Assembly (NCBI RefSeq): GCF_021869535.1
Contig: NW_026262581.1
Span: forward strand, 101,573,771 to 101,637,770
Direction of reading: 5' to 3'
Source: Mytilus californianus
Taxonomy: Eukaryota; Mollusca; Bivalvia; Mytilida; Mytilidae
DNA length: 64,000 nt
This document shows, piece by piece, positions 11,571 to 23,999 of the stretch; the first letter of the stretch is position 1; the number at the start of each line of letters is the position of its first letter. The notes beneath the pieces are model-generated. The model ran no database searches. It worked only from the letters and a program-made list of their open reading frames with translations, and had not been told where the DNA came from. The translations under genes were made by a program, and so were the position numbers.

Positions 11571-12730
11571 TACGAGAAACATTGCTGATGAAAATCTGTC
11601 TGCCATGACAACCAAAGACATGGTAAAAAACTGACGTTGTATCCGTTATACTGTGTAGCAAATGACGTTGCCTAATTTGATTGAAATGAGGTGACGTTAA
11701 ACTACAGGTTGACCGGATTCATAGGTGGTCACTTACTAGTTATGACTACCTGCTCTGAAGTTTCAGGGACTTAAAAGTAATTTTATGGCGCGAAATTGTT
11801 CTCAAAAGAACGTGCACTAAATTCTGTCTGTAAATTTCTAATGACTTAATATCAATTTTCATTTCTCAGTCGTGACAAAAATGAAAATCAACAACTTTTT
11901 ACCGATTAAAACTTGGCAATGGATTCAAAGAAATGTTTAACGAAGAAAAAAATCTCAAAAAAATCATGTATGCGCTTCTAATTTCGCGTCAAGATAGGCA
12001 ATGAAATGAATATAAGTCATGATTTGATGAAAAAAAAAATAAACAAAATAAGTGTTGCGTTTTTAAAGTCCGTCAGTATATTCCGATACTAGTATCTTAT
12101 ACCTGAAAGTACAGAAACATGCATTTTTTCCCAGCTTAAACGGAAATGTATCTGGCAAATCATATCAAATTCCTTTTTTTTCATTTTTGCTTAATATTTG
12201 TTTTGATATTATCAATTTACGGACTGATTTTGAAAAAGCTTTGGAAACTTTTTAACCAACTTAGGGTCTACACTAAAAAGTACTATTCCATAAAATTGCA
12301 CATCTATTTTAATATCACCAATTCAACAAATTGTTCAGATAGTAGATACAATTAATTTACTTTGTCAAATATTTGTGCCTGAAAATCTTATTAAAAAATT
12401 GAGACATGAGACATCATCCTTCAATCGTAAGTTGAATTTGGCGCTATACTGAGTATAGCTAGATAACCTTTATACATGTATTTCCGTTTGATCGCAGGAT
12501 CTTCTGTTCACTATTAAAGAGTGATCACATTAGCGGCCCTTTAATAACTGTAAACCATAGAATGTATCTATGGATTTTGAAAAAGGGCGGCATAGCCCCC
12601 CATAAAGCCCGATAAGTTTGTTTTTGAGAACTTTTGTACGACGCGTGAATACTGTATTAACACATATAATAAGACTGCTGATATCAATGCTTATGCATGT
12701 CCCATGCAGGTTAGGTGGCGGGTTTGTCAC
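11571..12730. other. Intergenic, nothing recognisable
   Basis: A+T-rich sequence with short chance frames only. No splice-linked exons or repeat family were recognised. Confidence 0.4.
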
Positions 12731-12734
12731 AAGT

Positions 12735-13062
12735 TGGCGCAAGCAAGCATGTTTAACCCCGCCACATTATGTATGTGCCTGTCCCAAGTCATGATCATGT
12801 AATCCAGTGGTTGTTTGTTGCTGTATATCATTTTCTGTTTTCGTTAATTGTTTTTGTACGTAAATCATGCCGTTAGTTTTCTCGTTTGAATTGTTTTATA
12901 TTTATCACTTCGGGTCTTTTACAGCCCACTATGCGGTATGGGTTTGCTCATTGTTGAAGCCCGTACGGTGACCTATAGTTGTTAACTTCTACGTCACTTG
13001 GTCTCTGGTGTAGAGTTGTCTCATTGGCAATCATACTATATCTTCGGCTTATTTTTATATAA
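12735..13062 (+). repeat. Dispersed mussel repeat, family M
   Basis: Recognisable blocks: GCCTGTCCCAAGTCATGATC, CGTTAGTTTTCTCGTTTGAA, TATGCGGTATGGGTTTGCTC, GTACGGTGACCTATAGTTGT, AGAGTTGTCTCATTGGCAAT. The same order recurs at 32700-32965, and partly at 4060-4190 and 48595-48650. It is non-coding here. Possibly the 3' end of a retroelement; the class is unknown. Confidence 0.6.
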
Positions 13063-13064
13063 AG

Positions 13065-16000
13065 AAATTATCAACAAATTATCTTTGGACTGAACCTCAT
13101 TACATAGATAGACAGCTGCAATTTAAGCGAGTGGACGCCATCGATGAAACAATTCCTGTTTAAGGTTCAATCGGTACGTTATATTTGTCCCTGTGATTGA
13201 AAGGAGATAGAATTAATGATTGGTTACTGTTTGCTTAACGTTCAGTTGCATATATTTCATTCGTATCAATTTAGAACGAGATCAAATCAAAAATAAATCA
13301 AAGTGGTAGGATCTGCAAAAGTGTCTAACGGGAAGAAGGACAAGAAATTCGGACTGCCACTGTAAAAAAGAGGATATGTTGGGGAAGGGAAGAATGTGTG
13401 CCAAACTGTCGGACATGTCACTTGAAAAGAATTGTCGACGTACAGAACGCGGTAAATGCCAATTATATTTTAATGGTTGATTTTTTGTTCTTGCCATGAA
13501 AGATAATAGAATATAGCTTTAACTAAGACAATATTACAACCAAAAAAGGGCCGGCATCAAATAACCACGAAGAACTTTATCTGAAGAGCTTACATAAAGT
13601 ATTGATCAAATATGTTTAGAGATAAATCAAAACAATTAAAGGGGTGAGATAAATGAGGGTATGGATGGGGTTTATAGAAAGAGAATAATGGACCACTACT
13701 ACAGAAAAATGGGACAAAAAAATAAAAAATAGAGAAAATAGGGCAAAAAAATAAAAAATTGAAAAAAAAGAGGTATTGAAATATAAAGAATAGAGATAAA
13801 TGGCAAAATTCATACTGAATAGAGAAACCCGGCTTGAAAAAATAAAGTATAGAGAATCGAAGGAACCCCTATCCAGACCCTCATATATATATTCGATGTA
13901 AACATTCCTTAGATACCCGCTATTAATGACAACTTAGATATCCATGTAAACCATGCACACGGTTTAATATATAGTCTCGGACAACAGCAACAACAGGTTT
14001 AGTTACTTTCCGTGAGAAACGGACTAGTTTCTATATTGTTTTAACTTCTTGTATCAACAAAAAAAAATATCCAGAAATAATTAATTTCGTCTATCTTAAA
14101 TGTTACGGACACTCCTACACGTACTAGCCTATATAGCAAAGACTTGTAAACACTTTTAAAATTAAATAGCTCGCCTCGTTTCGATATTTATATATAAAGC
14201 AAATAACATAGACCACTTTCTCCTAGCTGTTCGTATCGCTATCATATATCTTCCTTTGCATCATGTCATCAAATATACTGCATGATATTGATACAAAATC
14301 TATAACATGGACACACTAAGAACTATCTACCTTTACTTTTCATGTATCCGGCATGTCCGGATATCCCGTCATACCAAAATCTTTCCGAAACTCTTAATTT
14401 AAAAATCCGTGTCACGGATGTTGGTATCCTCTTTCTCCTTTGTTGTGTTTTGTTTGTTTTTGTTTGTTGTTTTGTTAGAGTCTTTTGGTTGGGTTTTTAG
14501 GGGTGGGGGTTGGGGTACATAATAATGTTTAATTATGTGACATAATGAATGTCCAGGTTGGATACAAATGTATCACACTGAGAATAAAGTGAGATGTACG
14601 ATGTACTTAAATGAGACAGCAACCCAGCGACACAAAAATCTTAATAAACGCCAAGAGGTCAACAACTAATGGTCGTCAGCCGAATAGACATGCAAGTGTC
14701 TGTCTTTATATATATAAATGTGCCAAGGTATTAATCGGCCAGAGTCTAAAATTATGCAGAGACTATTGGTGAAAGATCAGCAAACATCAAATTATCCTAA
14801 CGACTTTACCAAACATAAAGATATATATCATAAAGACATGCATCTTATAGCGAGGATCCTGGCTGATATATACATCGGAATATGATCACGAGGATTAAAA
14901 TAGGTTTTTATACATGTACTGTGATTCTGTGCCTTCAACATAACAAAAGATTGTGCGATGAGGGAAAAGCCCTATCTGTATGAGATCCCGCTGCGAAAAA
15001 CATAGATTTTAGTAAATTTTCTAGAAACACAACTAGTGTGTTCATGCATGCACACATAAAATATGTTTTCGGGTGAAAGTTTACAGAAAATTTTAATTTA
15101 TGCAAATCAATCGTAAAATCCGCGTGAACATTTAATATATTTGAAAGATCTGACTTTTAAACTTTCAATATTCATGAATAAATATCTTTTCGCTAAAAAT
15201 CCATTTTTAAGCAATATGATTAGAGAAATATATGGCACGGCTTTAATTAACGCACTCTTCTTTTGCTCTTTGTTTTGTATGTTTAATGAAATTTATAATA
15301 TTTTTCCTTGATTTATTTCTGAGAAATCAAACAAAAAAAAACATTTATAATTTTTTTTTGGTGAAGAATACGGATTGCTATACAAATCCTTGCCGTGAGA
15401 CGTATAATTACAGAAACGGAAAATTTAACAATCATGTATTTTACATGCAAGGTTTTATATAGATATTTCATTACCTAGTATATGTATGAATATATTTTAG
15501 AGGTAATCAGCATTTCTTCTTTTTTGTATAACTGTTCTAAATCAGAGTGGTTCTAAATGTACGGAATAATTGTAATATGCTAATTTGAGAATAGGCATGT
15601 TTCTAGCATTAAAAAAAACAACAAATAAGCTAAGAACTTTTGTTTTTGTATAATATGTCTGTTAATTTCCTATTCTGACCAATGCTAATATACTAAATCA
15701 GAGCTCTAATACTAAATATACATGCCCATGTACACTGTGCTGTTTATTGTTGTAATTATCAAATATGTCAATCTGATTTTTTTGCCCTTTATGGGCCCTG
15801 TAATTTGGGAAATAAAAATTTAAAAAAAAAATATTGTGTATTTTTGTTTGTTTTTTGTTTGTATAATTTAGCTGGAACTATTATACTATAAATATAGTCC
15901 TAGAATTTAGTAACAATCTATTTTATTCTCATAAAAATATCTTTATAAATTAATCAAGGTTTGCTTTTTTACCTTTAAACAAAAACTTCTTTGTAATAAG

Positions 16001-16110
16001 CTTTGAACGGTATTTTTTTAACATTTCTTTCTATTAGCTCAAACTAAATTTGCCTGGCCTTAAATTATTGTTTTCGTGTCAGTCTATCCCCCCTTTTTGT
16101 GCTGTCAAAA
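13065..16110. other. Intergenic, A+T-rich, no gene seen
   Basis: Contains a poly-T-rich patch (13620-13860 read on the minus strand), a TG/T-rich tract at 14440-14515, and scattered short frames. No recognised protein or repeat family. Confidence 0.45.
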
Positions 16111-16196
16111 TCGGATTGGATATTATAAATATAAATATCCGTGGCATCGGAAACAGCCGAATACAACAGGAATAGTTTGACGTAGATAGCCGGGCG

Positions 16197-16215
16197 CGTG
16201 GTACGAATCGATTGG
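16197..16215 (-). promoter_or_regulatory. ER stress response element (ERSE) in the calreticulin promoter
   Basis: The plus strand reads CGTGGTACGAATCGATTGG, the exact reverse complement of CCAAT-N9-CCACG, the NF-Y/ATF6 element of ER chaperone promoters. It lies 139-157 bp upstream of the calreticulin ATG. ATTGG (16211-16215) is also followed by TCCACC, one base from ERSE-II (ATTGGNCCACG). A degenerate CCAAT-N9-CCATC is at 16237-16255, and TATA-like TAAATATATAT at about 16226-16236. TGACGTAG is at 16178 and CACGTG at 16264. Confidence 0.75.
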
Positions 16216-16353
16216 TCCACCGAGTTAAATATATATCCAATGACAATCTTCCATCTGGCCTGTCACGTGTGTCCCGGCATCTTCTCACTGGAAATACAAA
16301 CATCAGAGAAGTGAACATCTTACTGGAACATCATATTGGAACATCGTCGAATA

Positions 16354-16438
16354 ATGAGAACTTTCCTGTTGCTTGTCGCCGTTTTCGGCGTAGCATTGTC
16401 AGACCCAACTGTTTATTTCCAAGAGGGTTTCTCAAGTG
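16354..16438 (+). CDS. CALR: CALR exon 1
   Basis: Residues 1-28 plus one base. Signal peptide and mature start [12 protein letters not shown]. Donor G|GTGAGT at 16438/16439. Confidence 0.95.
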
Positions 16439-19400
16439 GTGAGTTAACAATATTTTTTTACAACTTTTGAGAGACGGTGGTGTGCACATGGAGAAGAACA
16501 CACAATCTTGAACTGTCAAAAAAGTGAATTACTTTTGTCGATTACTTCTACAATAATGTACGCTTTGCATTCTTTTGAAATATAATTCTAATAGTTTCAA
16601 TGGCCAGTATTTTTTCACTAGTAAAATGGTAAAAATAGGTAAATACAAGCTGCTCGTTTGTTCTTGTTCAAATCTGATAGACAGGCTTGCTGTGTCTACT
16701 ACAAGTTGTACAACACTAGTTTTGTTTTTATAAATAATGAATACTAGGCCCTCAGTAGCCTTTTATATTTCTTTAAATCACACCAGAAGTTCTAAATTGT
16801 CATAATAGTTTATTCTTTTTGTGATATATTTATAATACTTGTTTATTTTTGTATGCTATCGGTATAAATCATTAAATGACAAAATGTATATAAAAAACAA
16901 TGTAATTAAAGAATTACAGAAAAAAATGTGTCTTATCCTATCTGAAATGGGTAGAGACTTTTTTGTAATGTTTGGTGACACTTCTTTAAATTCAGTGTTT
17001 AGAAGGATAAAATATTCACCATTAGAACTGCTATTAGGGAAAGCAGTTGGAAAAATTGTAAAAGTGGGAGGGTTGCGATCACAAAACTAGATTATCCCAG
17101 CCAGAGTTGCATGTGGTTGTCTTGTAACATATATTTATGTGTTTTATTTTATTTATCTTTTCAAGATGATTGGAAGGACAGATGGGTTGAATCTACTGCC
17201 AAAGGAGCAGATCAAGGCAAATTTGAATGGACTGCAGGAAAATTCTACGGAGATGCAGATCTTGACAAAGGTAGACATTTGATATGAATATCACATATAG
17301 AAAAAAAAAAATTCAGTTGATTGTTATATTGAAAGGATTCTTAAATTTGTTTATTAAAATCTCGCTGAAAATTCATCAACTATCAATAGATCAGTGCCTG
17401 TGCTAGTAATTTTTACCACTTGATCCAATGCCATGGAAAAATTTATCGTGTCTGTTAATCTATATATTAAATCTTTAATTTTACAGGTATTCAAACATCC
17501 CAGGATGCAAAGTTTTATGGAATTTCCAGCAAACTTGATAAGCCCATCAGCAATGAGGGAAAGACTTTAGTTATCCAGTTCACTGTGAAACATGAACAGA
17601 ACATCGACTGTGGTGGAGGATACATGAAACTTTATCCAAGTGACGTTGACCAGAAAAATTTGCATGGAGATTCTCCATATCTTATCATGTTTGGTAGGTT
17701 GAAATGAACAAGGTTTTGATCGGTATTTCTCTTATTAGTCCCCTACCGAGGAAGTCAAAGGGCACTTTAGGTTTGCACTCCGTCCGTCTGTCTGTCCATC
17801 CATCAGTCCGGAAAATAGCTTTCCACACTTTTTTTTTTAGTTCTTGAAGAATTTGATTTGATATTTGGTATATAGTTTTACCATGACAAGTTATAGATCA
17901 AGTTCAAATTTTGTTCCGGTCTGATGATTTAGTCCAGAGTTGTGGTCCATATCTAATGTTAGAGTACTACATTTTGTATGTTAAACCATATTTCTGTACA
18001 AAGAGAGATAACTCGTTTTTATAAAGACATTTATTGGTTAATTGTTTGAAGTGTTTTTATTTTGTATAAACTAATTTTCTGAATGCCATATACATAAAAA
18101 AAAATTATGAAGTGAAATCTTTTAATTAGATAATAATCTATTTTTATTAAGGTATATAATTTCATTACATTACATTGTGTATAGATAAAAGTTGTTGACA
18201 TTTTATAGATAAGTTACAAATCTATATTAGTTTGTGACAAATGAAAGAAAAAATATTTGGAACTATTAATTATTATTGATTATAACTTGAAAATAAATAT
18301 ACATTGCATTACATCAAATCTAATTTTAGAGAACTATTAATCACATCTAATGTTAGAGTGTTTTCCACACTTTTTTTCATCATGCTTGAAGATATTGATT
18401 GATAATTGGTATATAGTTTTATCATGACAAGTTACAGATCAAGTTCAAATTTTTGTTTCGGTCTAATAATTTTGTGCAGAGTTAATGTCCTTGGACTTGA
18501 AAAATTCACTCATATAATCAGTTTTCCACTCTGTTTTTAGTCATGCTTGAAGATATTGACTTGATATTTTCTTTTTGTTAACACCATGACAAGTTATAGA
18601 ACAAGTTAGCATTTTGTTCCAGTATAATGAATTTTTACCCGGTAGGGGACTATGTATTGCCATGCAATACTCTCAGAATGCTTGATCAAAGCTGATTTTT
18701 CCTGAACTGAAATTGCTGACTTGTTTTGTTATAAATATGTGGTTCTGACAATTCTGAATGACTGAGGACTACTTTCAAAAGTAATAAATGCTATCATTAA
18801 ATTCATAGTACAGCTGATACTTCTGTTTTTCAATGTATCACTTGCTGCAAGTGCATATAAAATTCATATAGCTATTTTTCTAGCAATTAAAAACAGATGG
18901 TACTATTAGTATTGGACCAAATTGAAATTATTGGTTTGAACTTATTGTTTTCAGGCCCTGACATATGCGGACCAGGAACCAAAAAAGTACATGTGATTTT
19001 CACCTACAAAGGAAAAAATCTTTTAACCAAAAAGGAAATCAGATGCAAGGTACAGTAGTTTTCTTTTGATGATTAGAGGAGGTGTATTGCAGAGTATGTG
19101 AAAACAGCTAAAATTTCATCAGGGCCAAATATATATATATATATAAGATTATCGAAAAAAGAAATTTCAGTTTTTGAGCTGATCTAGATCTGTTCAGTTA
19201 TTGAAGCTCATTTGATGTTTTTACTATGATAATTCATGGAATAAACCTACATTCAAATTTGACTGCTATGTGTACAGTACATGTACAAGTGTTGACCTGC
19301 AAAGTTTCTCCTTATAAACTTAGAGATGCAGTATGCTTGCCAATGAGAAAACTATCCACCAGTCCAAATGACATAGATTTAAGCTACTTGTTTGTTCTGA

Positions 19401-22400
19401 ATACAATCTGAAGAGAGTCTATCAAACCATTGCCTACTTAATTTCAGTACCGGTAATGAAAGTCTATCAAATTTAATTTCAGGATGATGTGTTCACCCAT
19501 TTATACACATTGATTGTAAGACCTGACAACACATATGAAGTTAAAATAGATAATGTTAAAGCTGAGAGTGGAACTTTGGAAGATGATTGGGATTTCCTTC
19601 CACCTAAAAAAATTAAGGTTTGTATAGAAATAAATTTATTTATTGATTTCTCAGGGGTTATATTAAGAATGGCTCCAATTTAAAAAGGAGTTTTTAAAGT
19701 TTGCAGAGTTCTCGAAATCTATTTTTCCTTGGTGGTCCTTGTAGAAAATCTGCTGGTCCTCACTTTTATTTCTATTGCAAAATGCCAAAATTGTGTCTGT
19801 CCTTTCAAAATTTTGGTGGTCATAACCTTTGGACCTCCACTTTTCGAGAACCCATGGAGTTTGTTCAAAATTGATTTTAGCCTCATAATTTACTATGATA
19901 TCAATGCATAGTAATGTATTTGTTCTTTGCATAGAAATTGGTTGTTTGATGGTAAGAAATAGTGGATATCAATGTGATCACAATGATGGTTTTAAAATAT
20001 TGTTCATATCACAATTTTAGTATAAACACCTTCAATATTGCATATATCTTTGGCAGATACTTTTATAAAGTCCTTTTTGTTAATACATTGATTTAATTAT
20101 GTGCTGGATTGTATTTAGACATGTTATTTTATGAAAATGTAAAAAAAAAATGCAATGTTTTATATATAATTTTTATAGGATCCAGAAGCAAAGAAACCAG
20201 ACGATTGGGATGAAAATGAGAAAATCGATGACCCAGCAGACAAAAAACCAGAAGACTGGGACAAGCCAGAACACATCCCCGACCCAGATGCCAAAAAACC
20301 TGACGATTGGGATGATGAAATGGACGGAGAATGGGAACCACCACAAATTGATAACCCAGACTACAAAGTAGGCTACAATTTATATTTGTATAGACATGAT
20401 ATATATACATGTATTTTGTTTCATAGGTATTGATTTTTTTTTTCACAAGACTATAAACACCTTGATGTTTATAGCTGTTTACTATCAGTCAATCTAAAAG
20501 AAATTGGCAAGTGTTTATGTTCAAAACAAAATTGATCTTTGATTTCACCAGATTTTTAAAAAAGCAACCTTATTTTTAAAATGGAAGTAGAGCACACATA
20601 GTTAGTTTTTATTGAAGTTTTATATTTGTTAGAAAACAAGACCGCCAAAATCATAAAAAAGGATTCTAGGAAAATCAGTTTGACTACTATTGACATATTT
20701 ACTATGGGGTACATGTATCAGAATATGATATAATAAAATACCATTACCATTTATTTCACTGATATAGAAAGATGGATTAGGTGAGATACTGAAGATCTTT
20801 ACGTTGATATTATGCTACTCTCGTTATGGTTTGAATATTTTTTTAATAAATGTGAAATATGATTTAGAATATATAATCAATCAAGTGACATGAATGTATG
20901 TTCTTTTTAGGGAGAATGGAAACCAAAACAAATAGACAACCCAGCTTATAAAGGAAAATGGGTTCACCCAGAAATTGATAACCCAGAATATGTAGAGGAT
21001 AAAAATGTATATAGATATACTGATATTGGAGCAGTAGGATTTGATTTATGGCAGGTAAGGGAGAGAATATGTAAATGATAGCAAGAGTTGTCTTTCTTTT
21101 ACTTAATCTTAAAAGTCTGAAATTTTTGTGATGTTTTCATTATGGTGAATTACAACAGGATATTTTTTGTAAAAATAACAACATTGCATTCTGATTTCGA
21201 AAAATTTATTTGTATGCTGAATTTCTTATAATTGCAATAATGAATATTACATGCTAGTTCACAACATGGATCATTGATAAAGACTTTAAAATTGAAAGTT
21301 TCAACAAACATTCAATCATAATCAGTAAACCAACCAAAACATTACAGCTTGTGCACACTTGTTTAAATGTTTTTATTCTTTTACTTGCAGGTAAAATCAG
21401 GTACCATTTTTGACAACATTTTAGTAACTGATGATGAAAGTAAAGCTGAACAAGTAGGAAAAGATTTATGGGAAAAAACAAAAGATGCAGAAAAAACAAT
21501 GAAAGATAAACAAGATGAGGAAGAAAGGAAAGTAAGAGAAGAAGAAGACAAGAAACGTAAAGAAGAAGAAGGTATGCATGAAATAGGATGATAACTGCAC
21601 TACACTTGTAATCTCTTCCTGGATAAATTATAAATATTAAATGACATACCTTGATTATGAAGGTAGCTTATTATCTGAAATATTCAGAAATAAGGACATG
21701 ATCCTAACAATTGCTTATGAAGGCTTTTTCATGATCCCTGACCCTCTACACTCAGTGAGAACCTTTTATTGCTTTGAATGTCTCCCGAATTAATTTTTGA
21801 ATGGATGCGTTTTTTATATAAATATAATCTAATGATGCCTTTTCAATTTATGAACCTTTTATGTTGCATATCAAATACACACTTTGTTCAAACATTACAT
21901 TTTATTACTTCAGAAAATATGTTTAAATTTACCCAAAAAATGCAATTTTTTTTAAACCTTTTTGTTTTAATCTTCAGATAAAAATAAAAAAGAAGGTGGT
22001 GATGAAGAGGAAGAGGAGGAAGATGATGATGCTGGAGAAGAAGATAAAGTAAGTTAACTGATAGAAACATCCTCAATCACTTATACTCTATTGTAACATT
22101 TTGTATAATCAGCTATTTTATTTAAATATAAAAATAAGATGATGTGGTATGTTTGCCAATGAGACAACTCTCCACCAAAGACCAAATTACATTGAACTTT
22201 ACAACTGTAGGTCACTGTACAGCATTCAACAATACACCTTATCGCTATTTGTCCGCCATTACTGGACATCACACAAGTTCCCGTAAAATTTTGACGTCAT
22301 AATAGAAAATATCTGACGCCACAATGGAAAAGTGATTGTTGTATGACGTCAAAAGTTCGAGCGGGACTGATTCTCGGGTCAAGCGGGATTAGCGATAAGG

Positions 22401-23007
22401 TGTATGAGCAAAACCCATACTGCATGGAAGCTATAAAGGGTCCAGAAATGACAAGTTTAAACAATTCATACAAGAAAAGCTGTTTTTCTAAAGGAGCTAA
22501 ATTACAATTATCACGTTTTGAAGCAGTTTATGAAAGGGATAATTATTTCTTGGATAACTGGTAAAACTAATGGGAAAGAAGGGTTAAATTATGGTAGAAA
22601 TACAAACTCTACAACTCAGGGTCAATAATTTTAATATGCTTAAATTTCTCATGAAATGGAGTTGAGTTATTTTTAGAAAAATATTTTTCCCCAAAAAAAG
22701 TTTCAGTAATAGCTTAGGCAGTTATTGTCAGTCATTTGAATATTTCAACTTGTGCCTTTTTAATTATTTTTTAGATATAGATGAAATGATGTATTTTTTC
22801 TAAACAGATATTGAAATATTTTTTCATGGTAAAAAATGGATGTATAAAACCTGCCCTGGTTTATTACAATTAATAATCAAAGTCATTTACATATAATTTG
22901 TACTTTTACATGTTCCACTTTTTCAGTCGGAGCACTAAGTTATGACAAACTATTTAATTAAATGTCTTATTTCATTTCAGGATGAACATGACCACGATGA
23001 GTTATAG
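16354..23007 (+). CDS. CALR: Calreticulin, complete, 10 coding exons, 412 residues
   Basis: ER-lumen lectin chaperone and calcium store protein. The exons sum to 1239 nt, in frame throughout. Residues 1-16 are a signal peptide ([16 protein letters not shown]). The N-domain has both family signatures: [10 protein letters not shown] at 105-114 and IMFGPDICGP at 130-139. The disulfide cysteines C105 and C137 and the glycan-binding residues Y109, K111 and Y128 fall at the human numbers. The P-domain (about 210-300) holds three A repeats of the KPDDWD/KPEDWD type and three B repeats ([33 protein letters not shown]), the canonical 3+3. The C-domain is a Lys/Glu helix followed by an acidic run, ending HDEL rather than the vertebrate KDEL. 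An ERSE lies upstream, matching induction by unfolded protein stress in other animals. Mobile elements sit in introns 3, 5 and 9. No defect was seen. Confidence 0.98.
17166..17270 (+). CDS. CALR: CALR exon 2
   Basis: Residues 29-63 ([11 protein letters not shown]...[10 protein letters not shown]). Acceptor TTTTCAAG, donor G|GTAGAC. Phase 1 on both sides. Confidence 0.96.
17487..17693 (+). CDS. CALR: CALR exon 3
   Basis: Residues 64-132, with signature 1 (C105, Y109, K111) and Y128. Acceptor TTTTACAG, donor G|GTAGGT. Confidence 0.97.
17736..18652. mobile_element. TIR element in CALR intron 3 with tandem core
   Basis: Perfect 13-bp inverted ends: TAGTCCCCTACCG (17736-17748) and CGGTAGGGGACTA (18640-18652). 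The outer TA may be the target duplication. Left end carries a CCGTCCGTCTGTCTGTCC tract. Three degenerate core units share TTTCCACAC, TTGAAGA, ACCATGACAAGTTATAGA and TTTTGTTCCGGTCT. Non-coding, same architecture as the other tandem-core families. Confidence 0.75.
18955..19049 (+). CDS. CALR: CALR exon 4
   Basis: Residues 133-164 ([16 protein letters not shown]...). Acceptor TTTTCAG, donor AAG|GTACAG. Contains C137 and C163. Confidence 0.97.
19483..19617 (+). CDS. CALR: CALR exon 5
   Basis: Residues 165-209 ([20 protein letters not shown]...). Acceptor AATTTCAG, donor AAG|GTTTGT. Phase 0 on both sides. Confidence 0.97.
19705..19853. mobile_element. About 149-bp MITE in CALR intron 5, copy 1
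   Basis: Ends AGAGTTCTCGAAA and TTTTCGAGAACCC are inverted. A second copy in inverse orientation, about 150 bp, is at 62635-62784, sharing TTCTATTGCAAAATGCCAAAA and the doubled GGTGGTC / TGGTCCT words. Non-coding. Confidence 0.7.
20179..20367 (+). CDS. CALR: CALR exon 6 (P-domain A1-A3 and B1)
   Basis: Residues 210-272. Three A repeats ([18 protein letters not shown]) and the first B repeat. Acceptor TTTTTATAG, donor AAA|GTAGGC. Confidence 0.97.
20911..21054 (+). CDS. CALR: CALR exon 7 (P-domain B2-B3)
   Basis: Residues 273-320, B repeats 2 and 3, then [15 protein letters not shown]. Acceptor TTCTTTTTAG, donor CAG|GTAAGG. Confidence 0.97.
21391..21571 (+). CDS. CALR: CALR exon 8
   Basis: Residues 321-380 plus one base ([15 protein letters not shown]... 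then the Lys/Glu helix). D328 corresponds to the human glycan-site aspartate. Donor G|GTATGC. Confidence 0.96.
21978..22048 (+). CDS. CALR: CALR exon 9 (acidic tail)
   Basis: Residues 381-404, an acidic low-affinity calcium-binding run ([18 protein letters not shown]). Acceptor TCTTCAG, donor AAA|GTAAGT. Confidence 0.94.
22233..22404. mobile_element. 172-bp MITE with CRE palindromes, copy 2, in CALR intron 9
   Basis: Ends TACACCTTATCGCTATT and ATTAGCGATAAGGTGTA. It has exactly the length of copy 1 at 11399-11570, in reverse internal orientation. TGACGTCA occurs at 22292-22299 and 22344-22351. Upstream 22136-22230 is a fragment of the mussel dispersed repeat in reverse (GCCAATGAGACAACTCTCCA). 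Confidence 0.8.
22981..23007 (+). CDS. CALR: CALR exon 10 (HDEL stop exon)
   Basis: Residues 405-412, DEHDHDEL, then TAG. Acceptor TTCATTTCAG. The short last exon encodes only the end of the tail and the ER-retrieval signal. Confidence 0.95.
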   Translation, partial: DEHDHDEL

Positions 23008-23535
23008 GAAAGAAGATTTTAGGACAGTTTTTAATTCATCTTCTCTTCATCTATGTATGGCAGAATTTATAATAATGTGATCAAGTTTTAAGAGGGGACA
23101 TAATCCATGGGGAAAACCTGCAAATTGTGTTGTGTCAAATCAAATTGTCTGTTTTTGTATCTGTATTTTAGAGGTTATCTGATTGTGAATGAACATGGGT
23201 GAATGGTTGTGTATATGTTGGTATGATGAATATTTGTTTTGATACTGAGAGAAAAATATCTGATGTGTTTGAAAGGCGTGTTACGCAAACATAACATTAT
23301 TATCAACCAGAGTTCACAGTTTATAAAATCATGGTAGTAGTCCATTCTTTATTTCAAGCTTTATTTATTAAGAATATTAGGATACACATGTTTTTATTGT
23401 ATTTCATTATTATTAATGTGTTGTTAATGTGTATTTGTTATACTTCTAGTATAAATTGAGCATTCTGGTTGAACTACTAGGTGTTTTACATTGCCAAAGA
23501 AAAAGGAATGGTAATAAAACACTTTTATCAATATT
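23008..23535 (+). other. CALR: Calreticulin 3' UTR (probable)
   Basis: A+T-rich sequence after the stop codon. The first clear AATAAA poly(A) signal is at 23513-23518, so cleavage near 23530 is plausible. Not verified by transcripts. Confidence 0.5.
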
Positions 23536-23999
23536 TGTTTTATAGTAGTTACTTTGGCCATTTTCTTATTATTGACCAAAATCTTAAGGCTTTGTCACCA
23601 TTTTTTTGGCTCAGATGTTTAATTTGGAGTAATAACCCATCCAGATTTCTTTTCTTCAGATACATACTGTTATAATTCAACACTTACATGTATTATTCTG
23701 TCATGGTGTTGTTGTTTTGCATGACTCATTCCTCTTATTTTGCTTTAGTACTATTGCCATCTTGTCGCAGGAATAATATTTGCTCAAAGAGGAACAGTTG
23801 TGGCATTGTTTACTTCAAATTTTCCAGAGGAACTTCTTGCCAAGAAACAATTTTACATTGACATCTGAATCTTCAAATGCATCCAAGGATGTGTAATACC
23901 TTTGTTAACACAATTTCTCTAATTTTTTCAACATGTCTCCTTCTAATAGTGTTTTTTGCTATGTATTTTATTGCATTGTCCTAGTAATCTTTATAAAAA

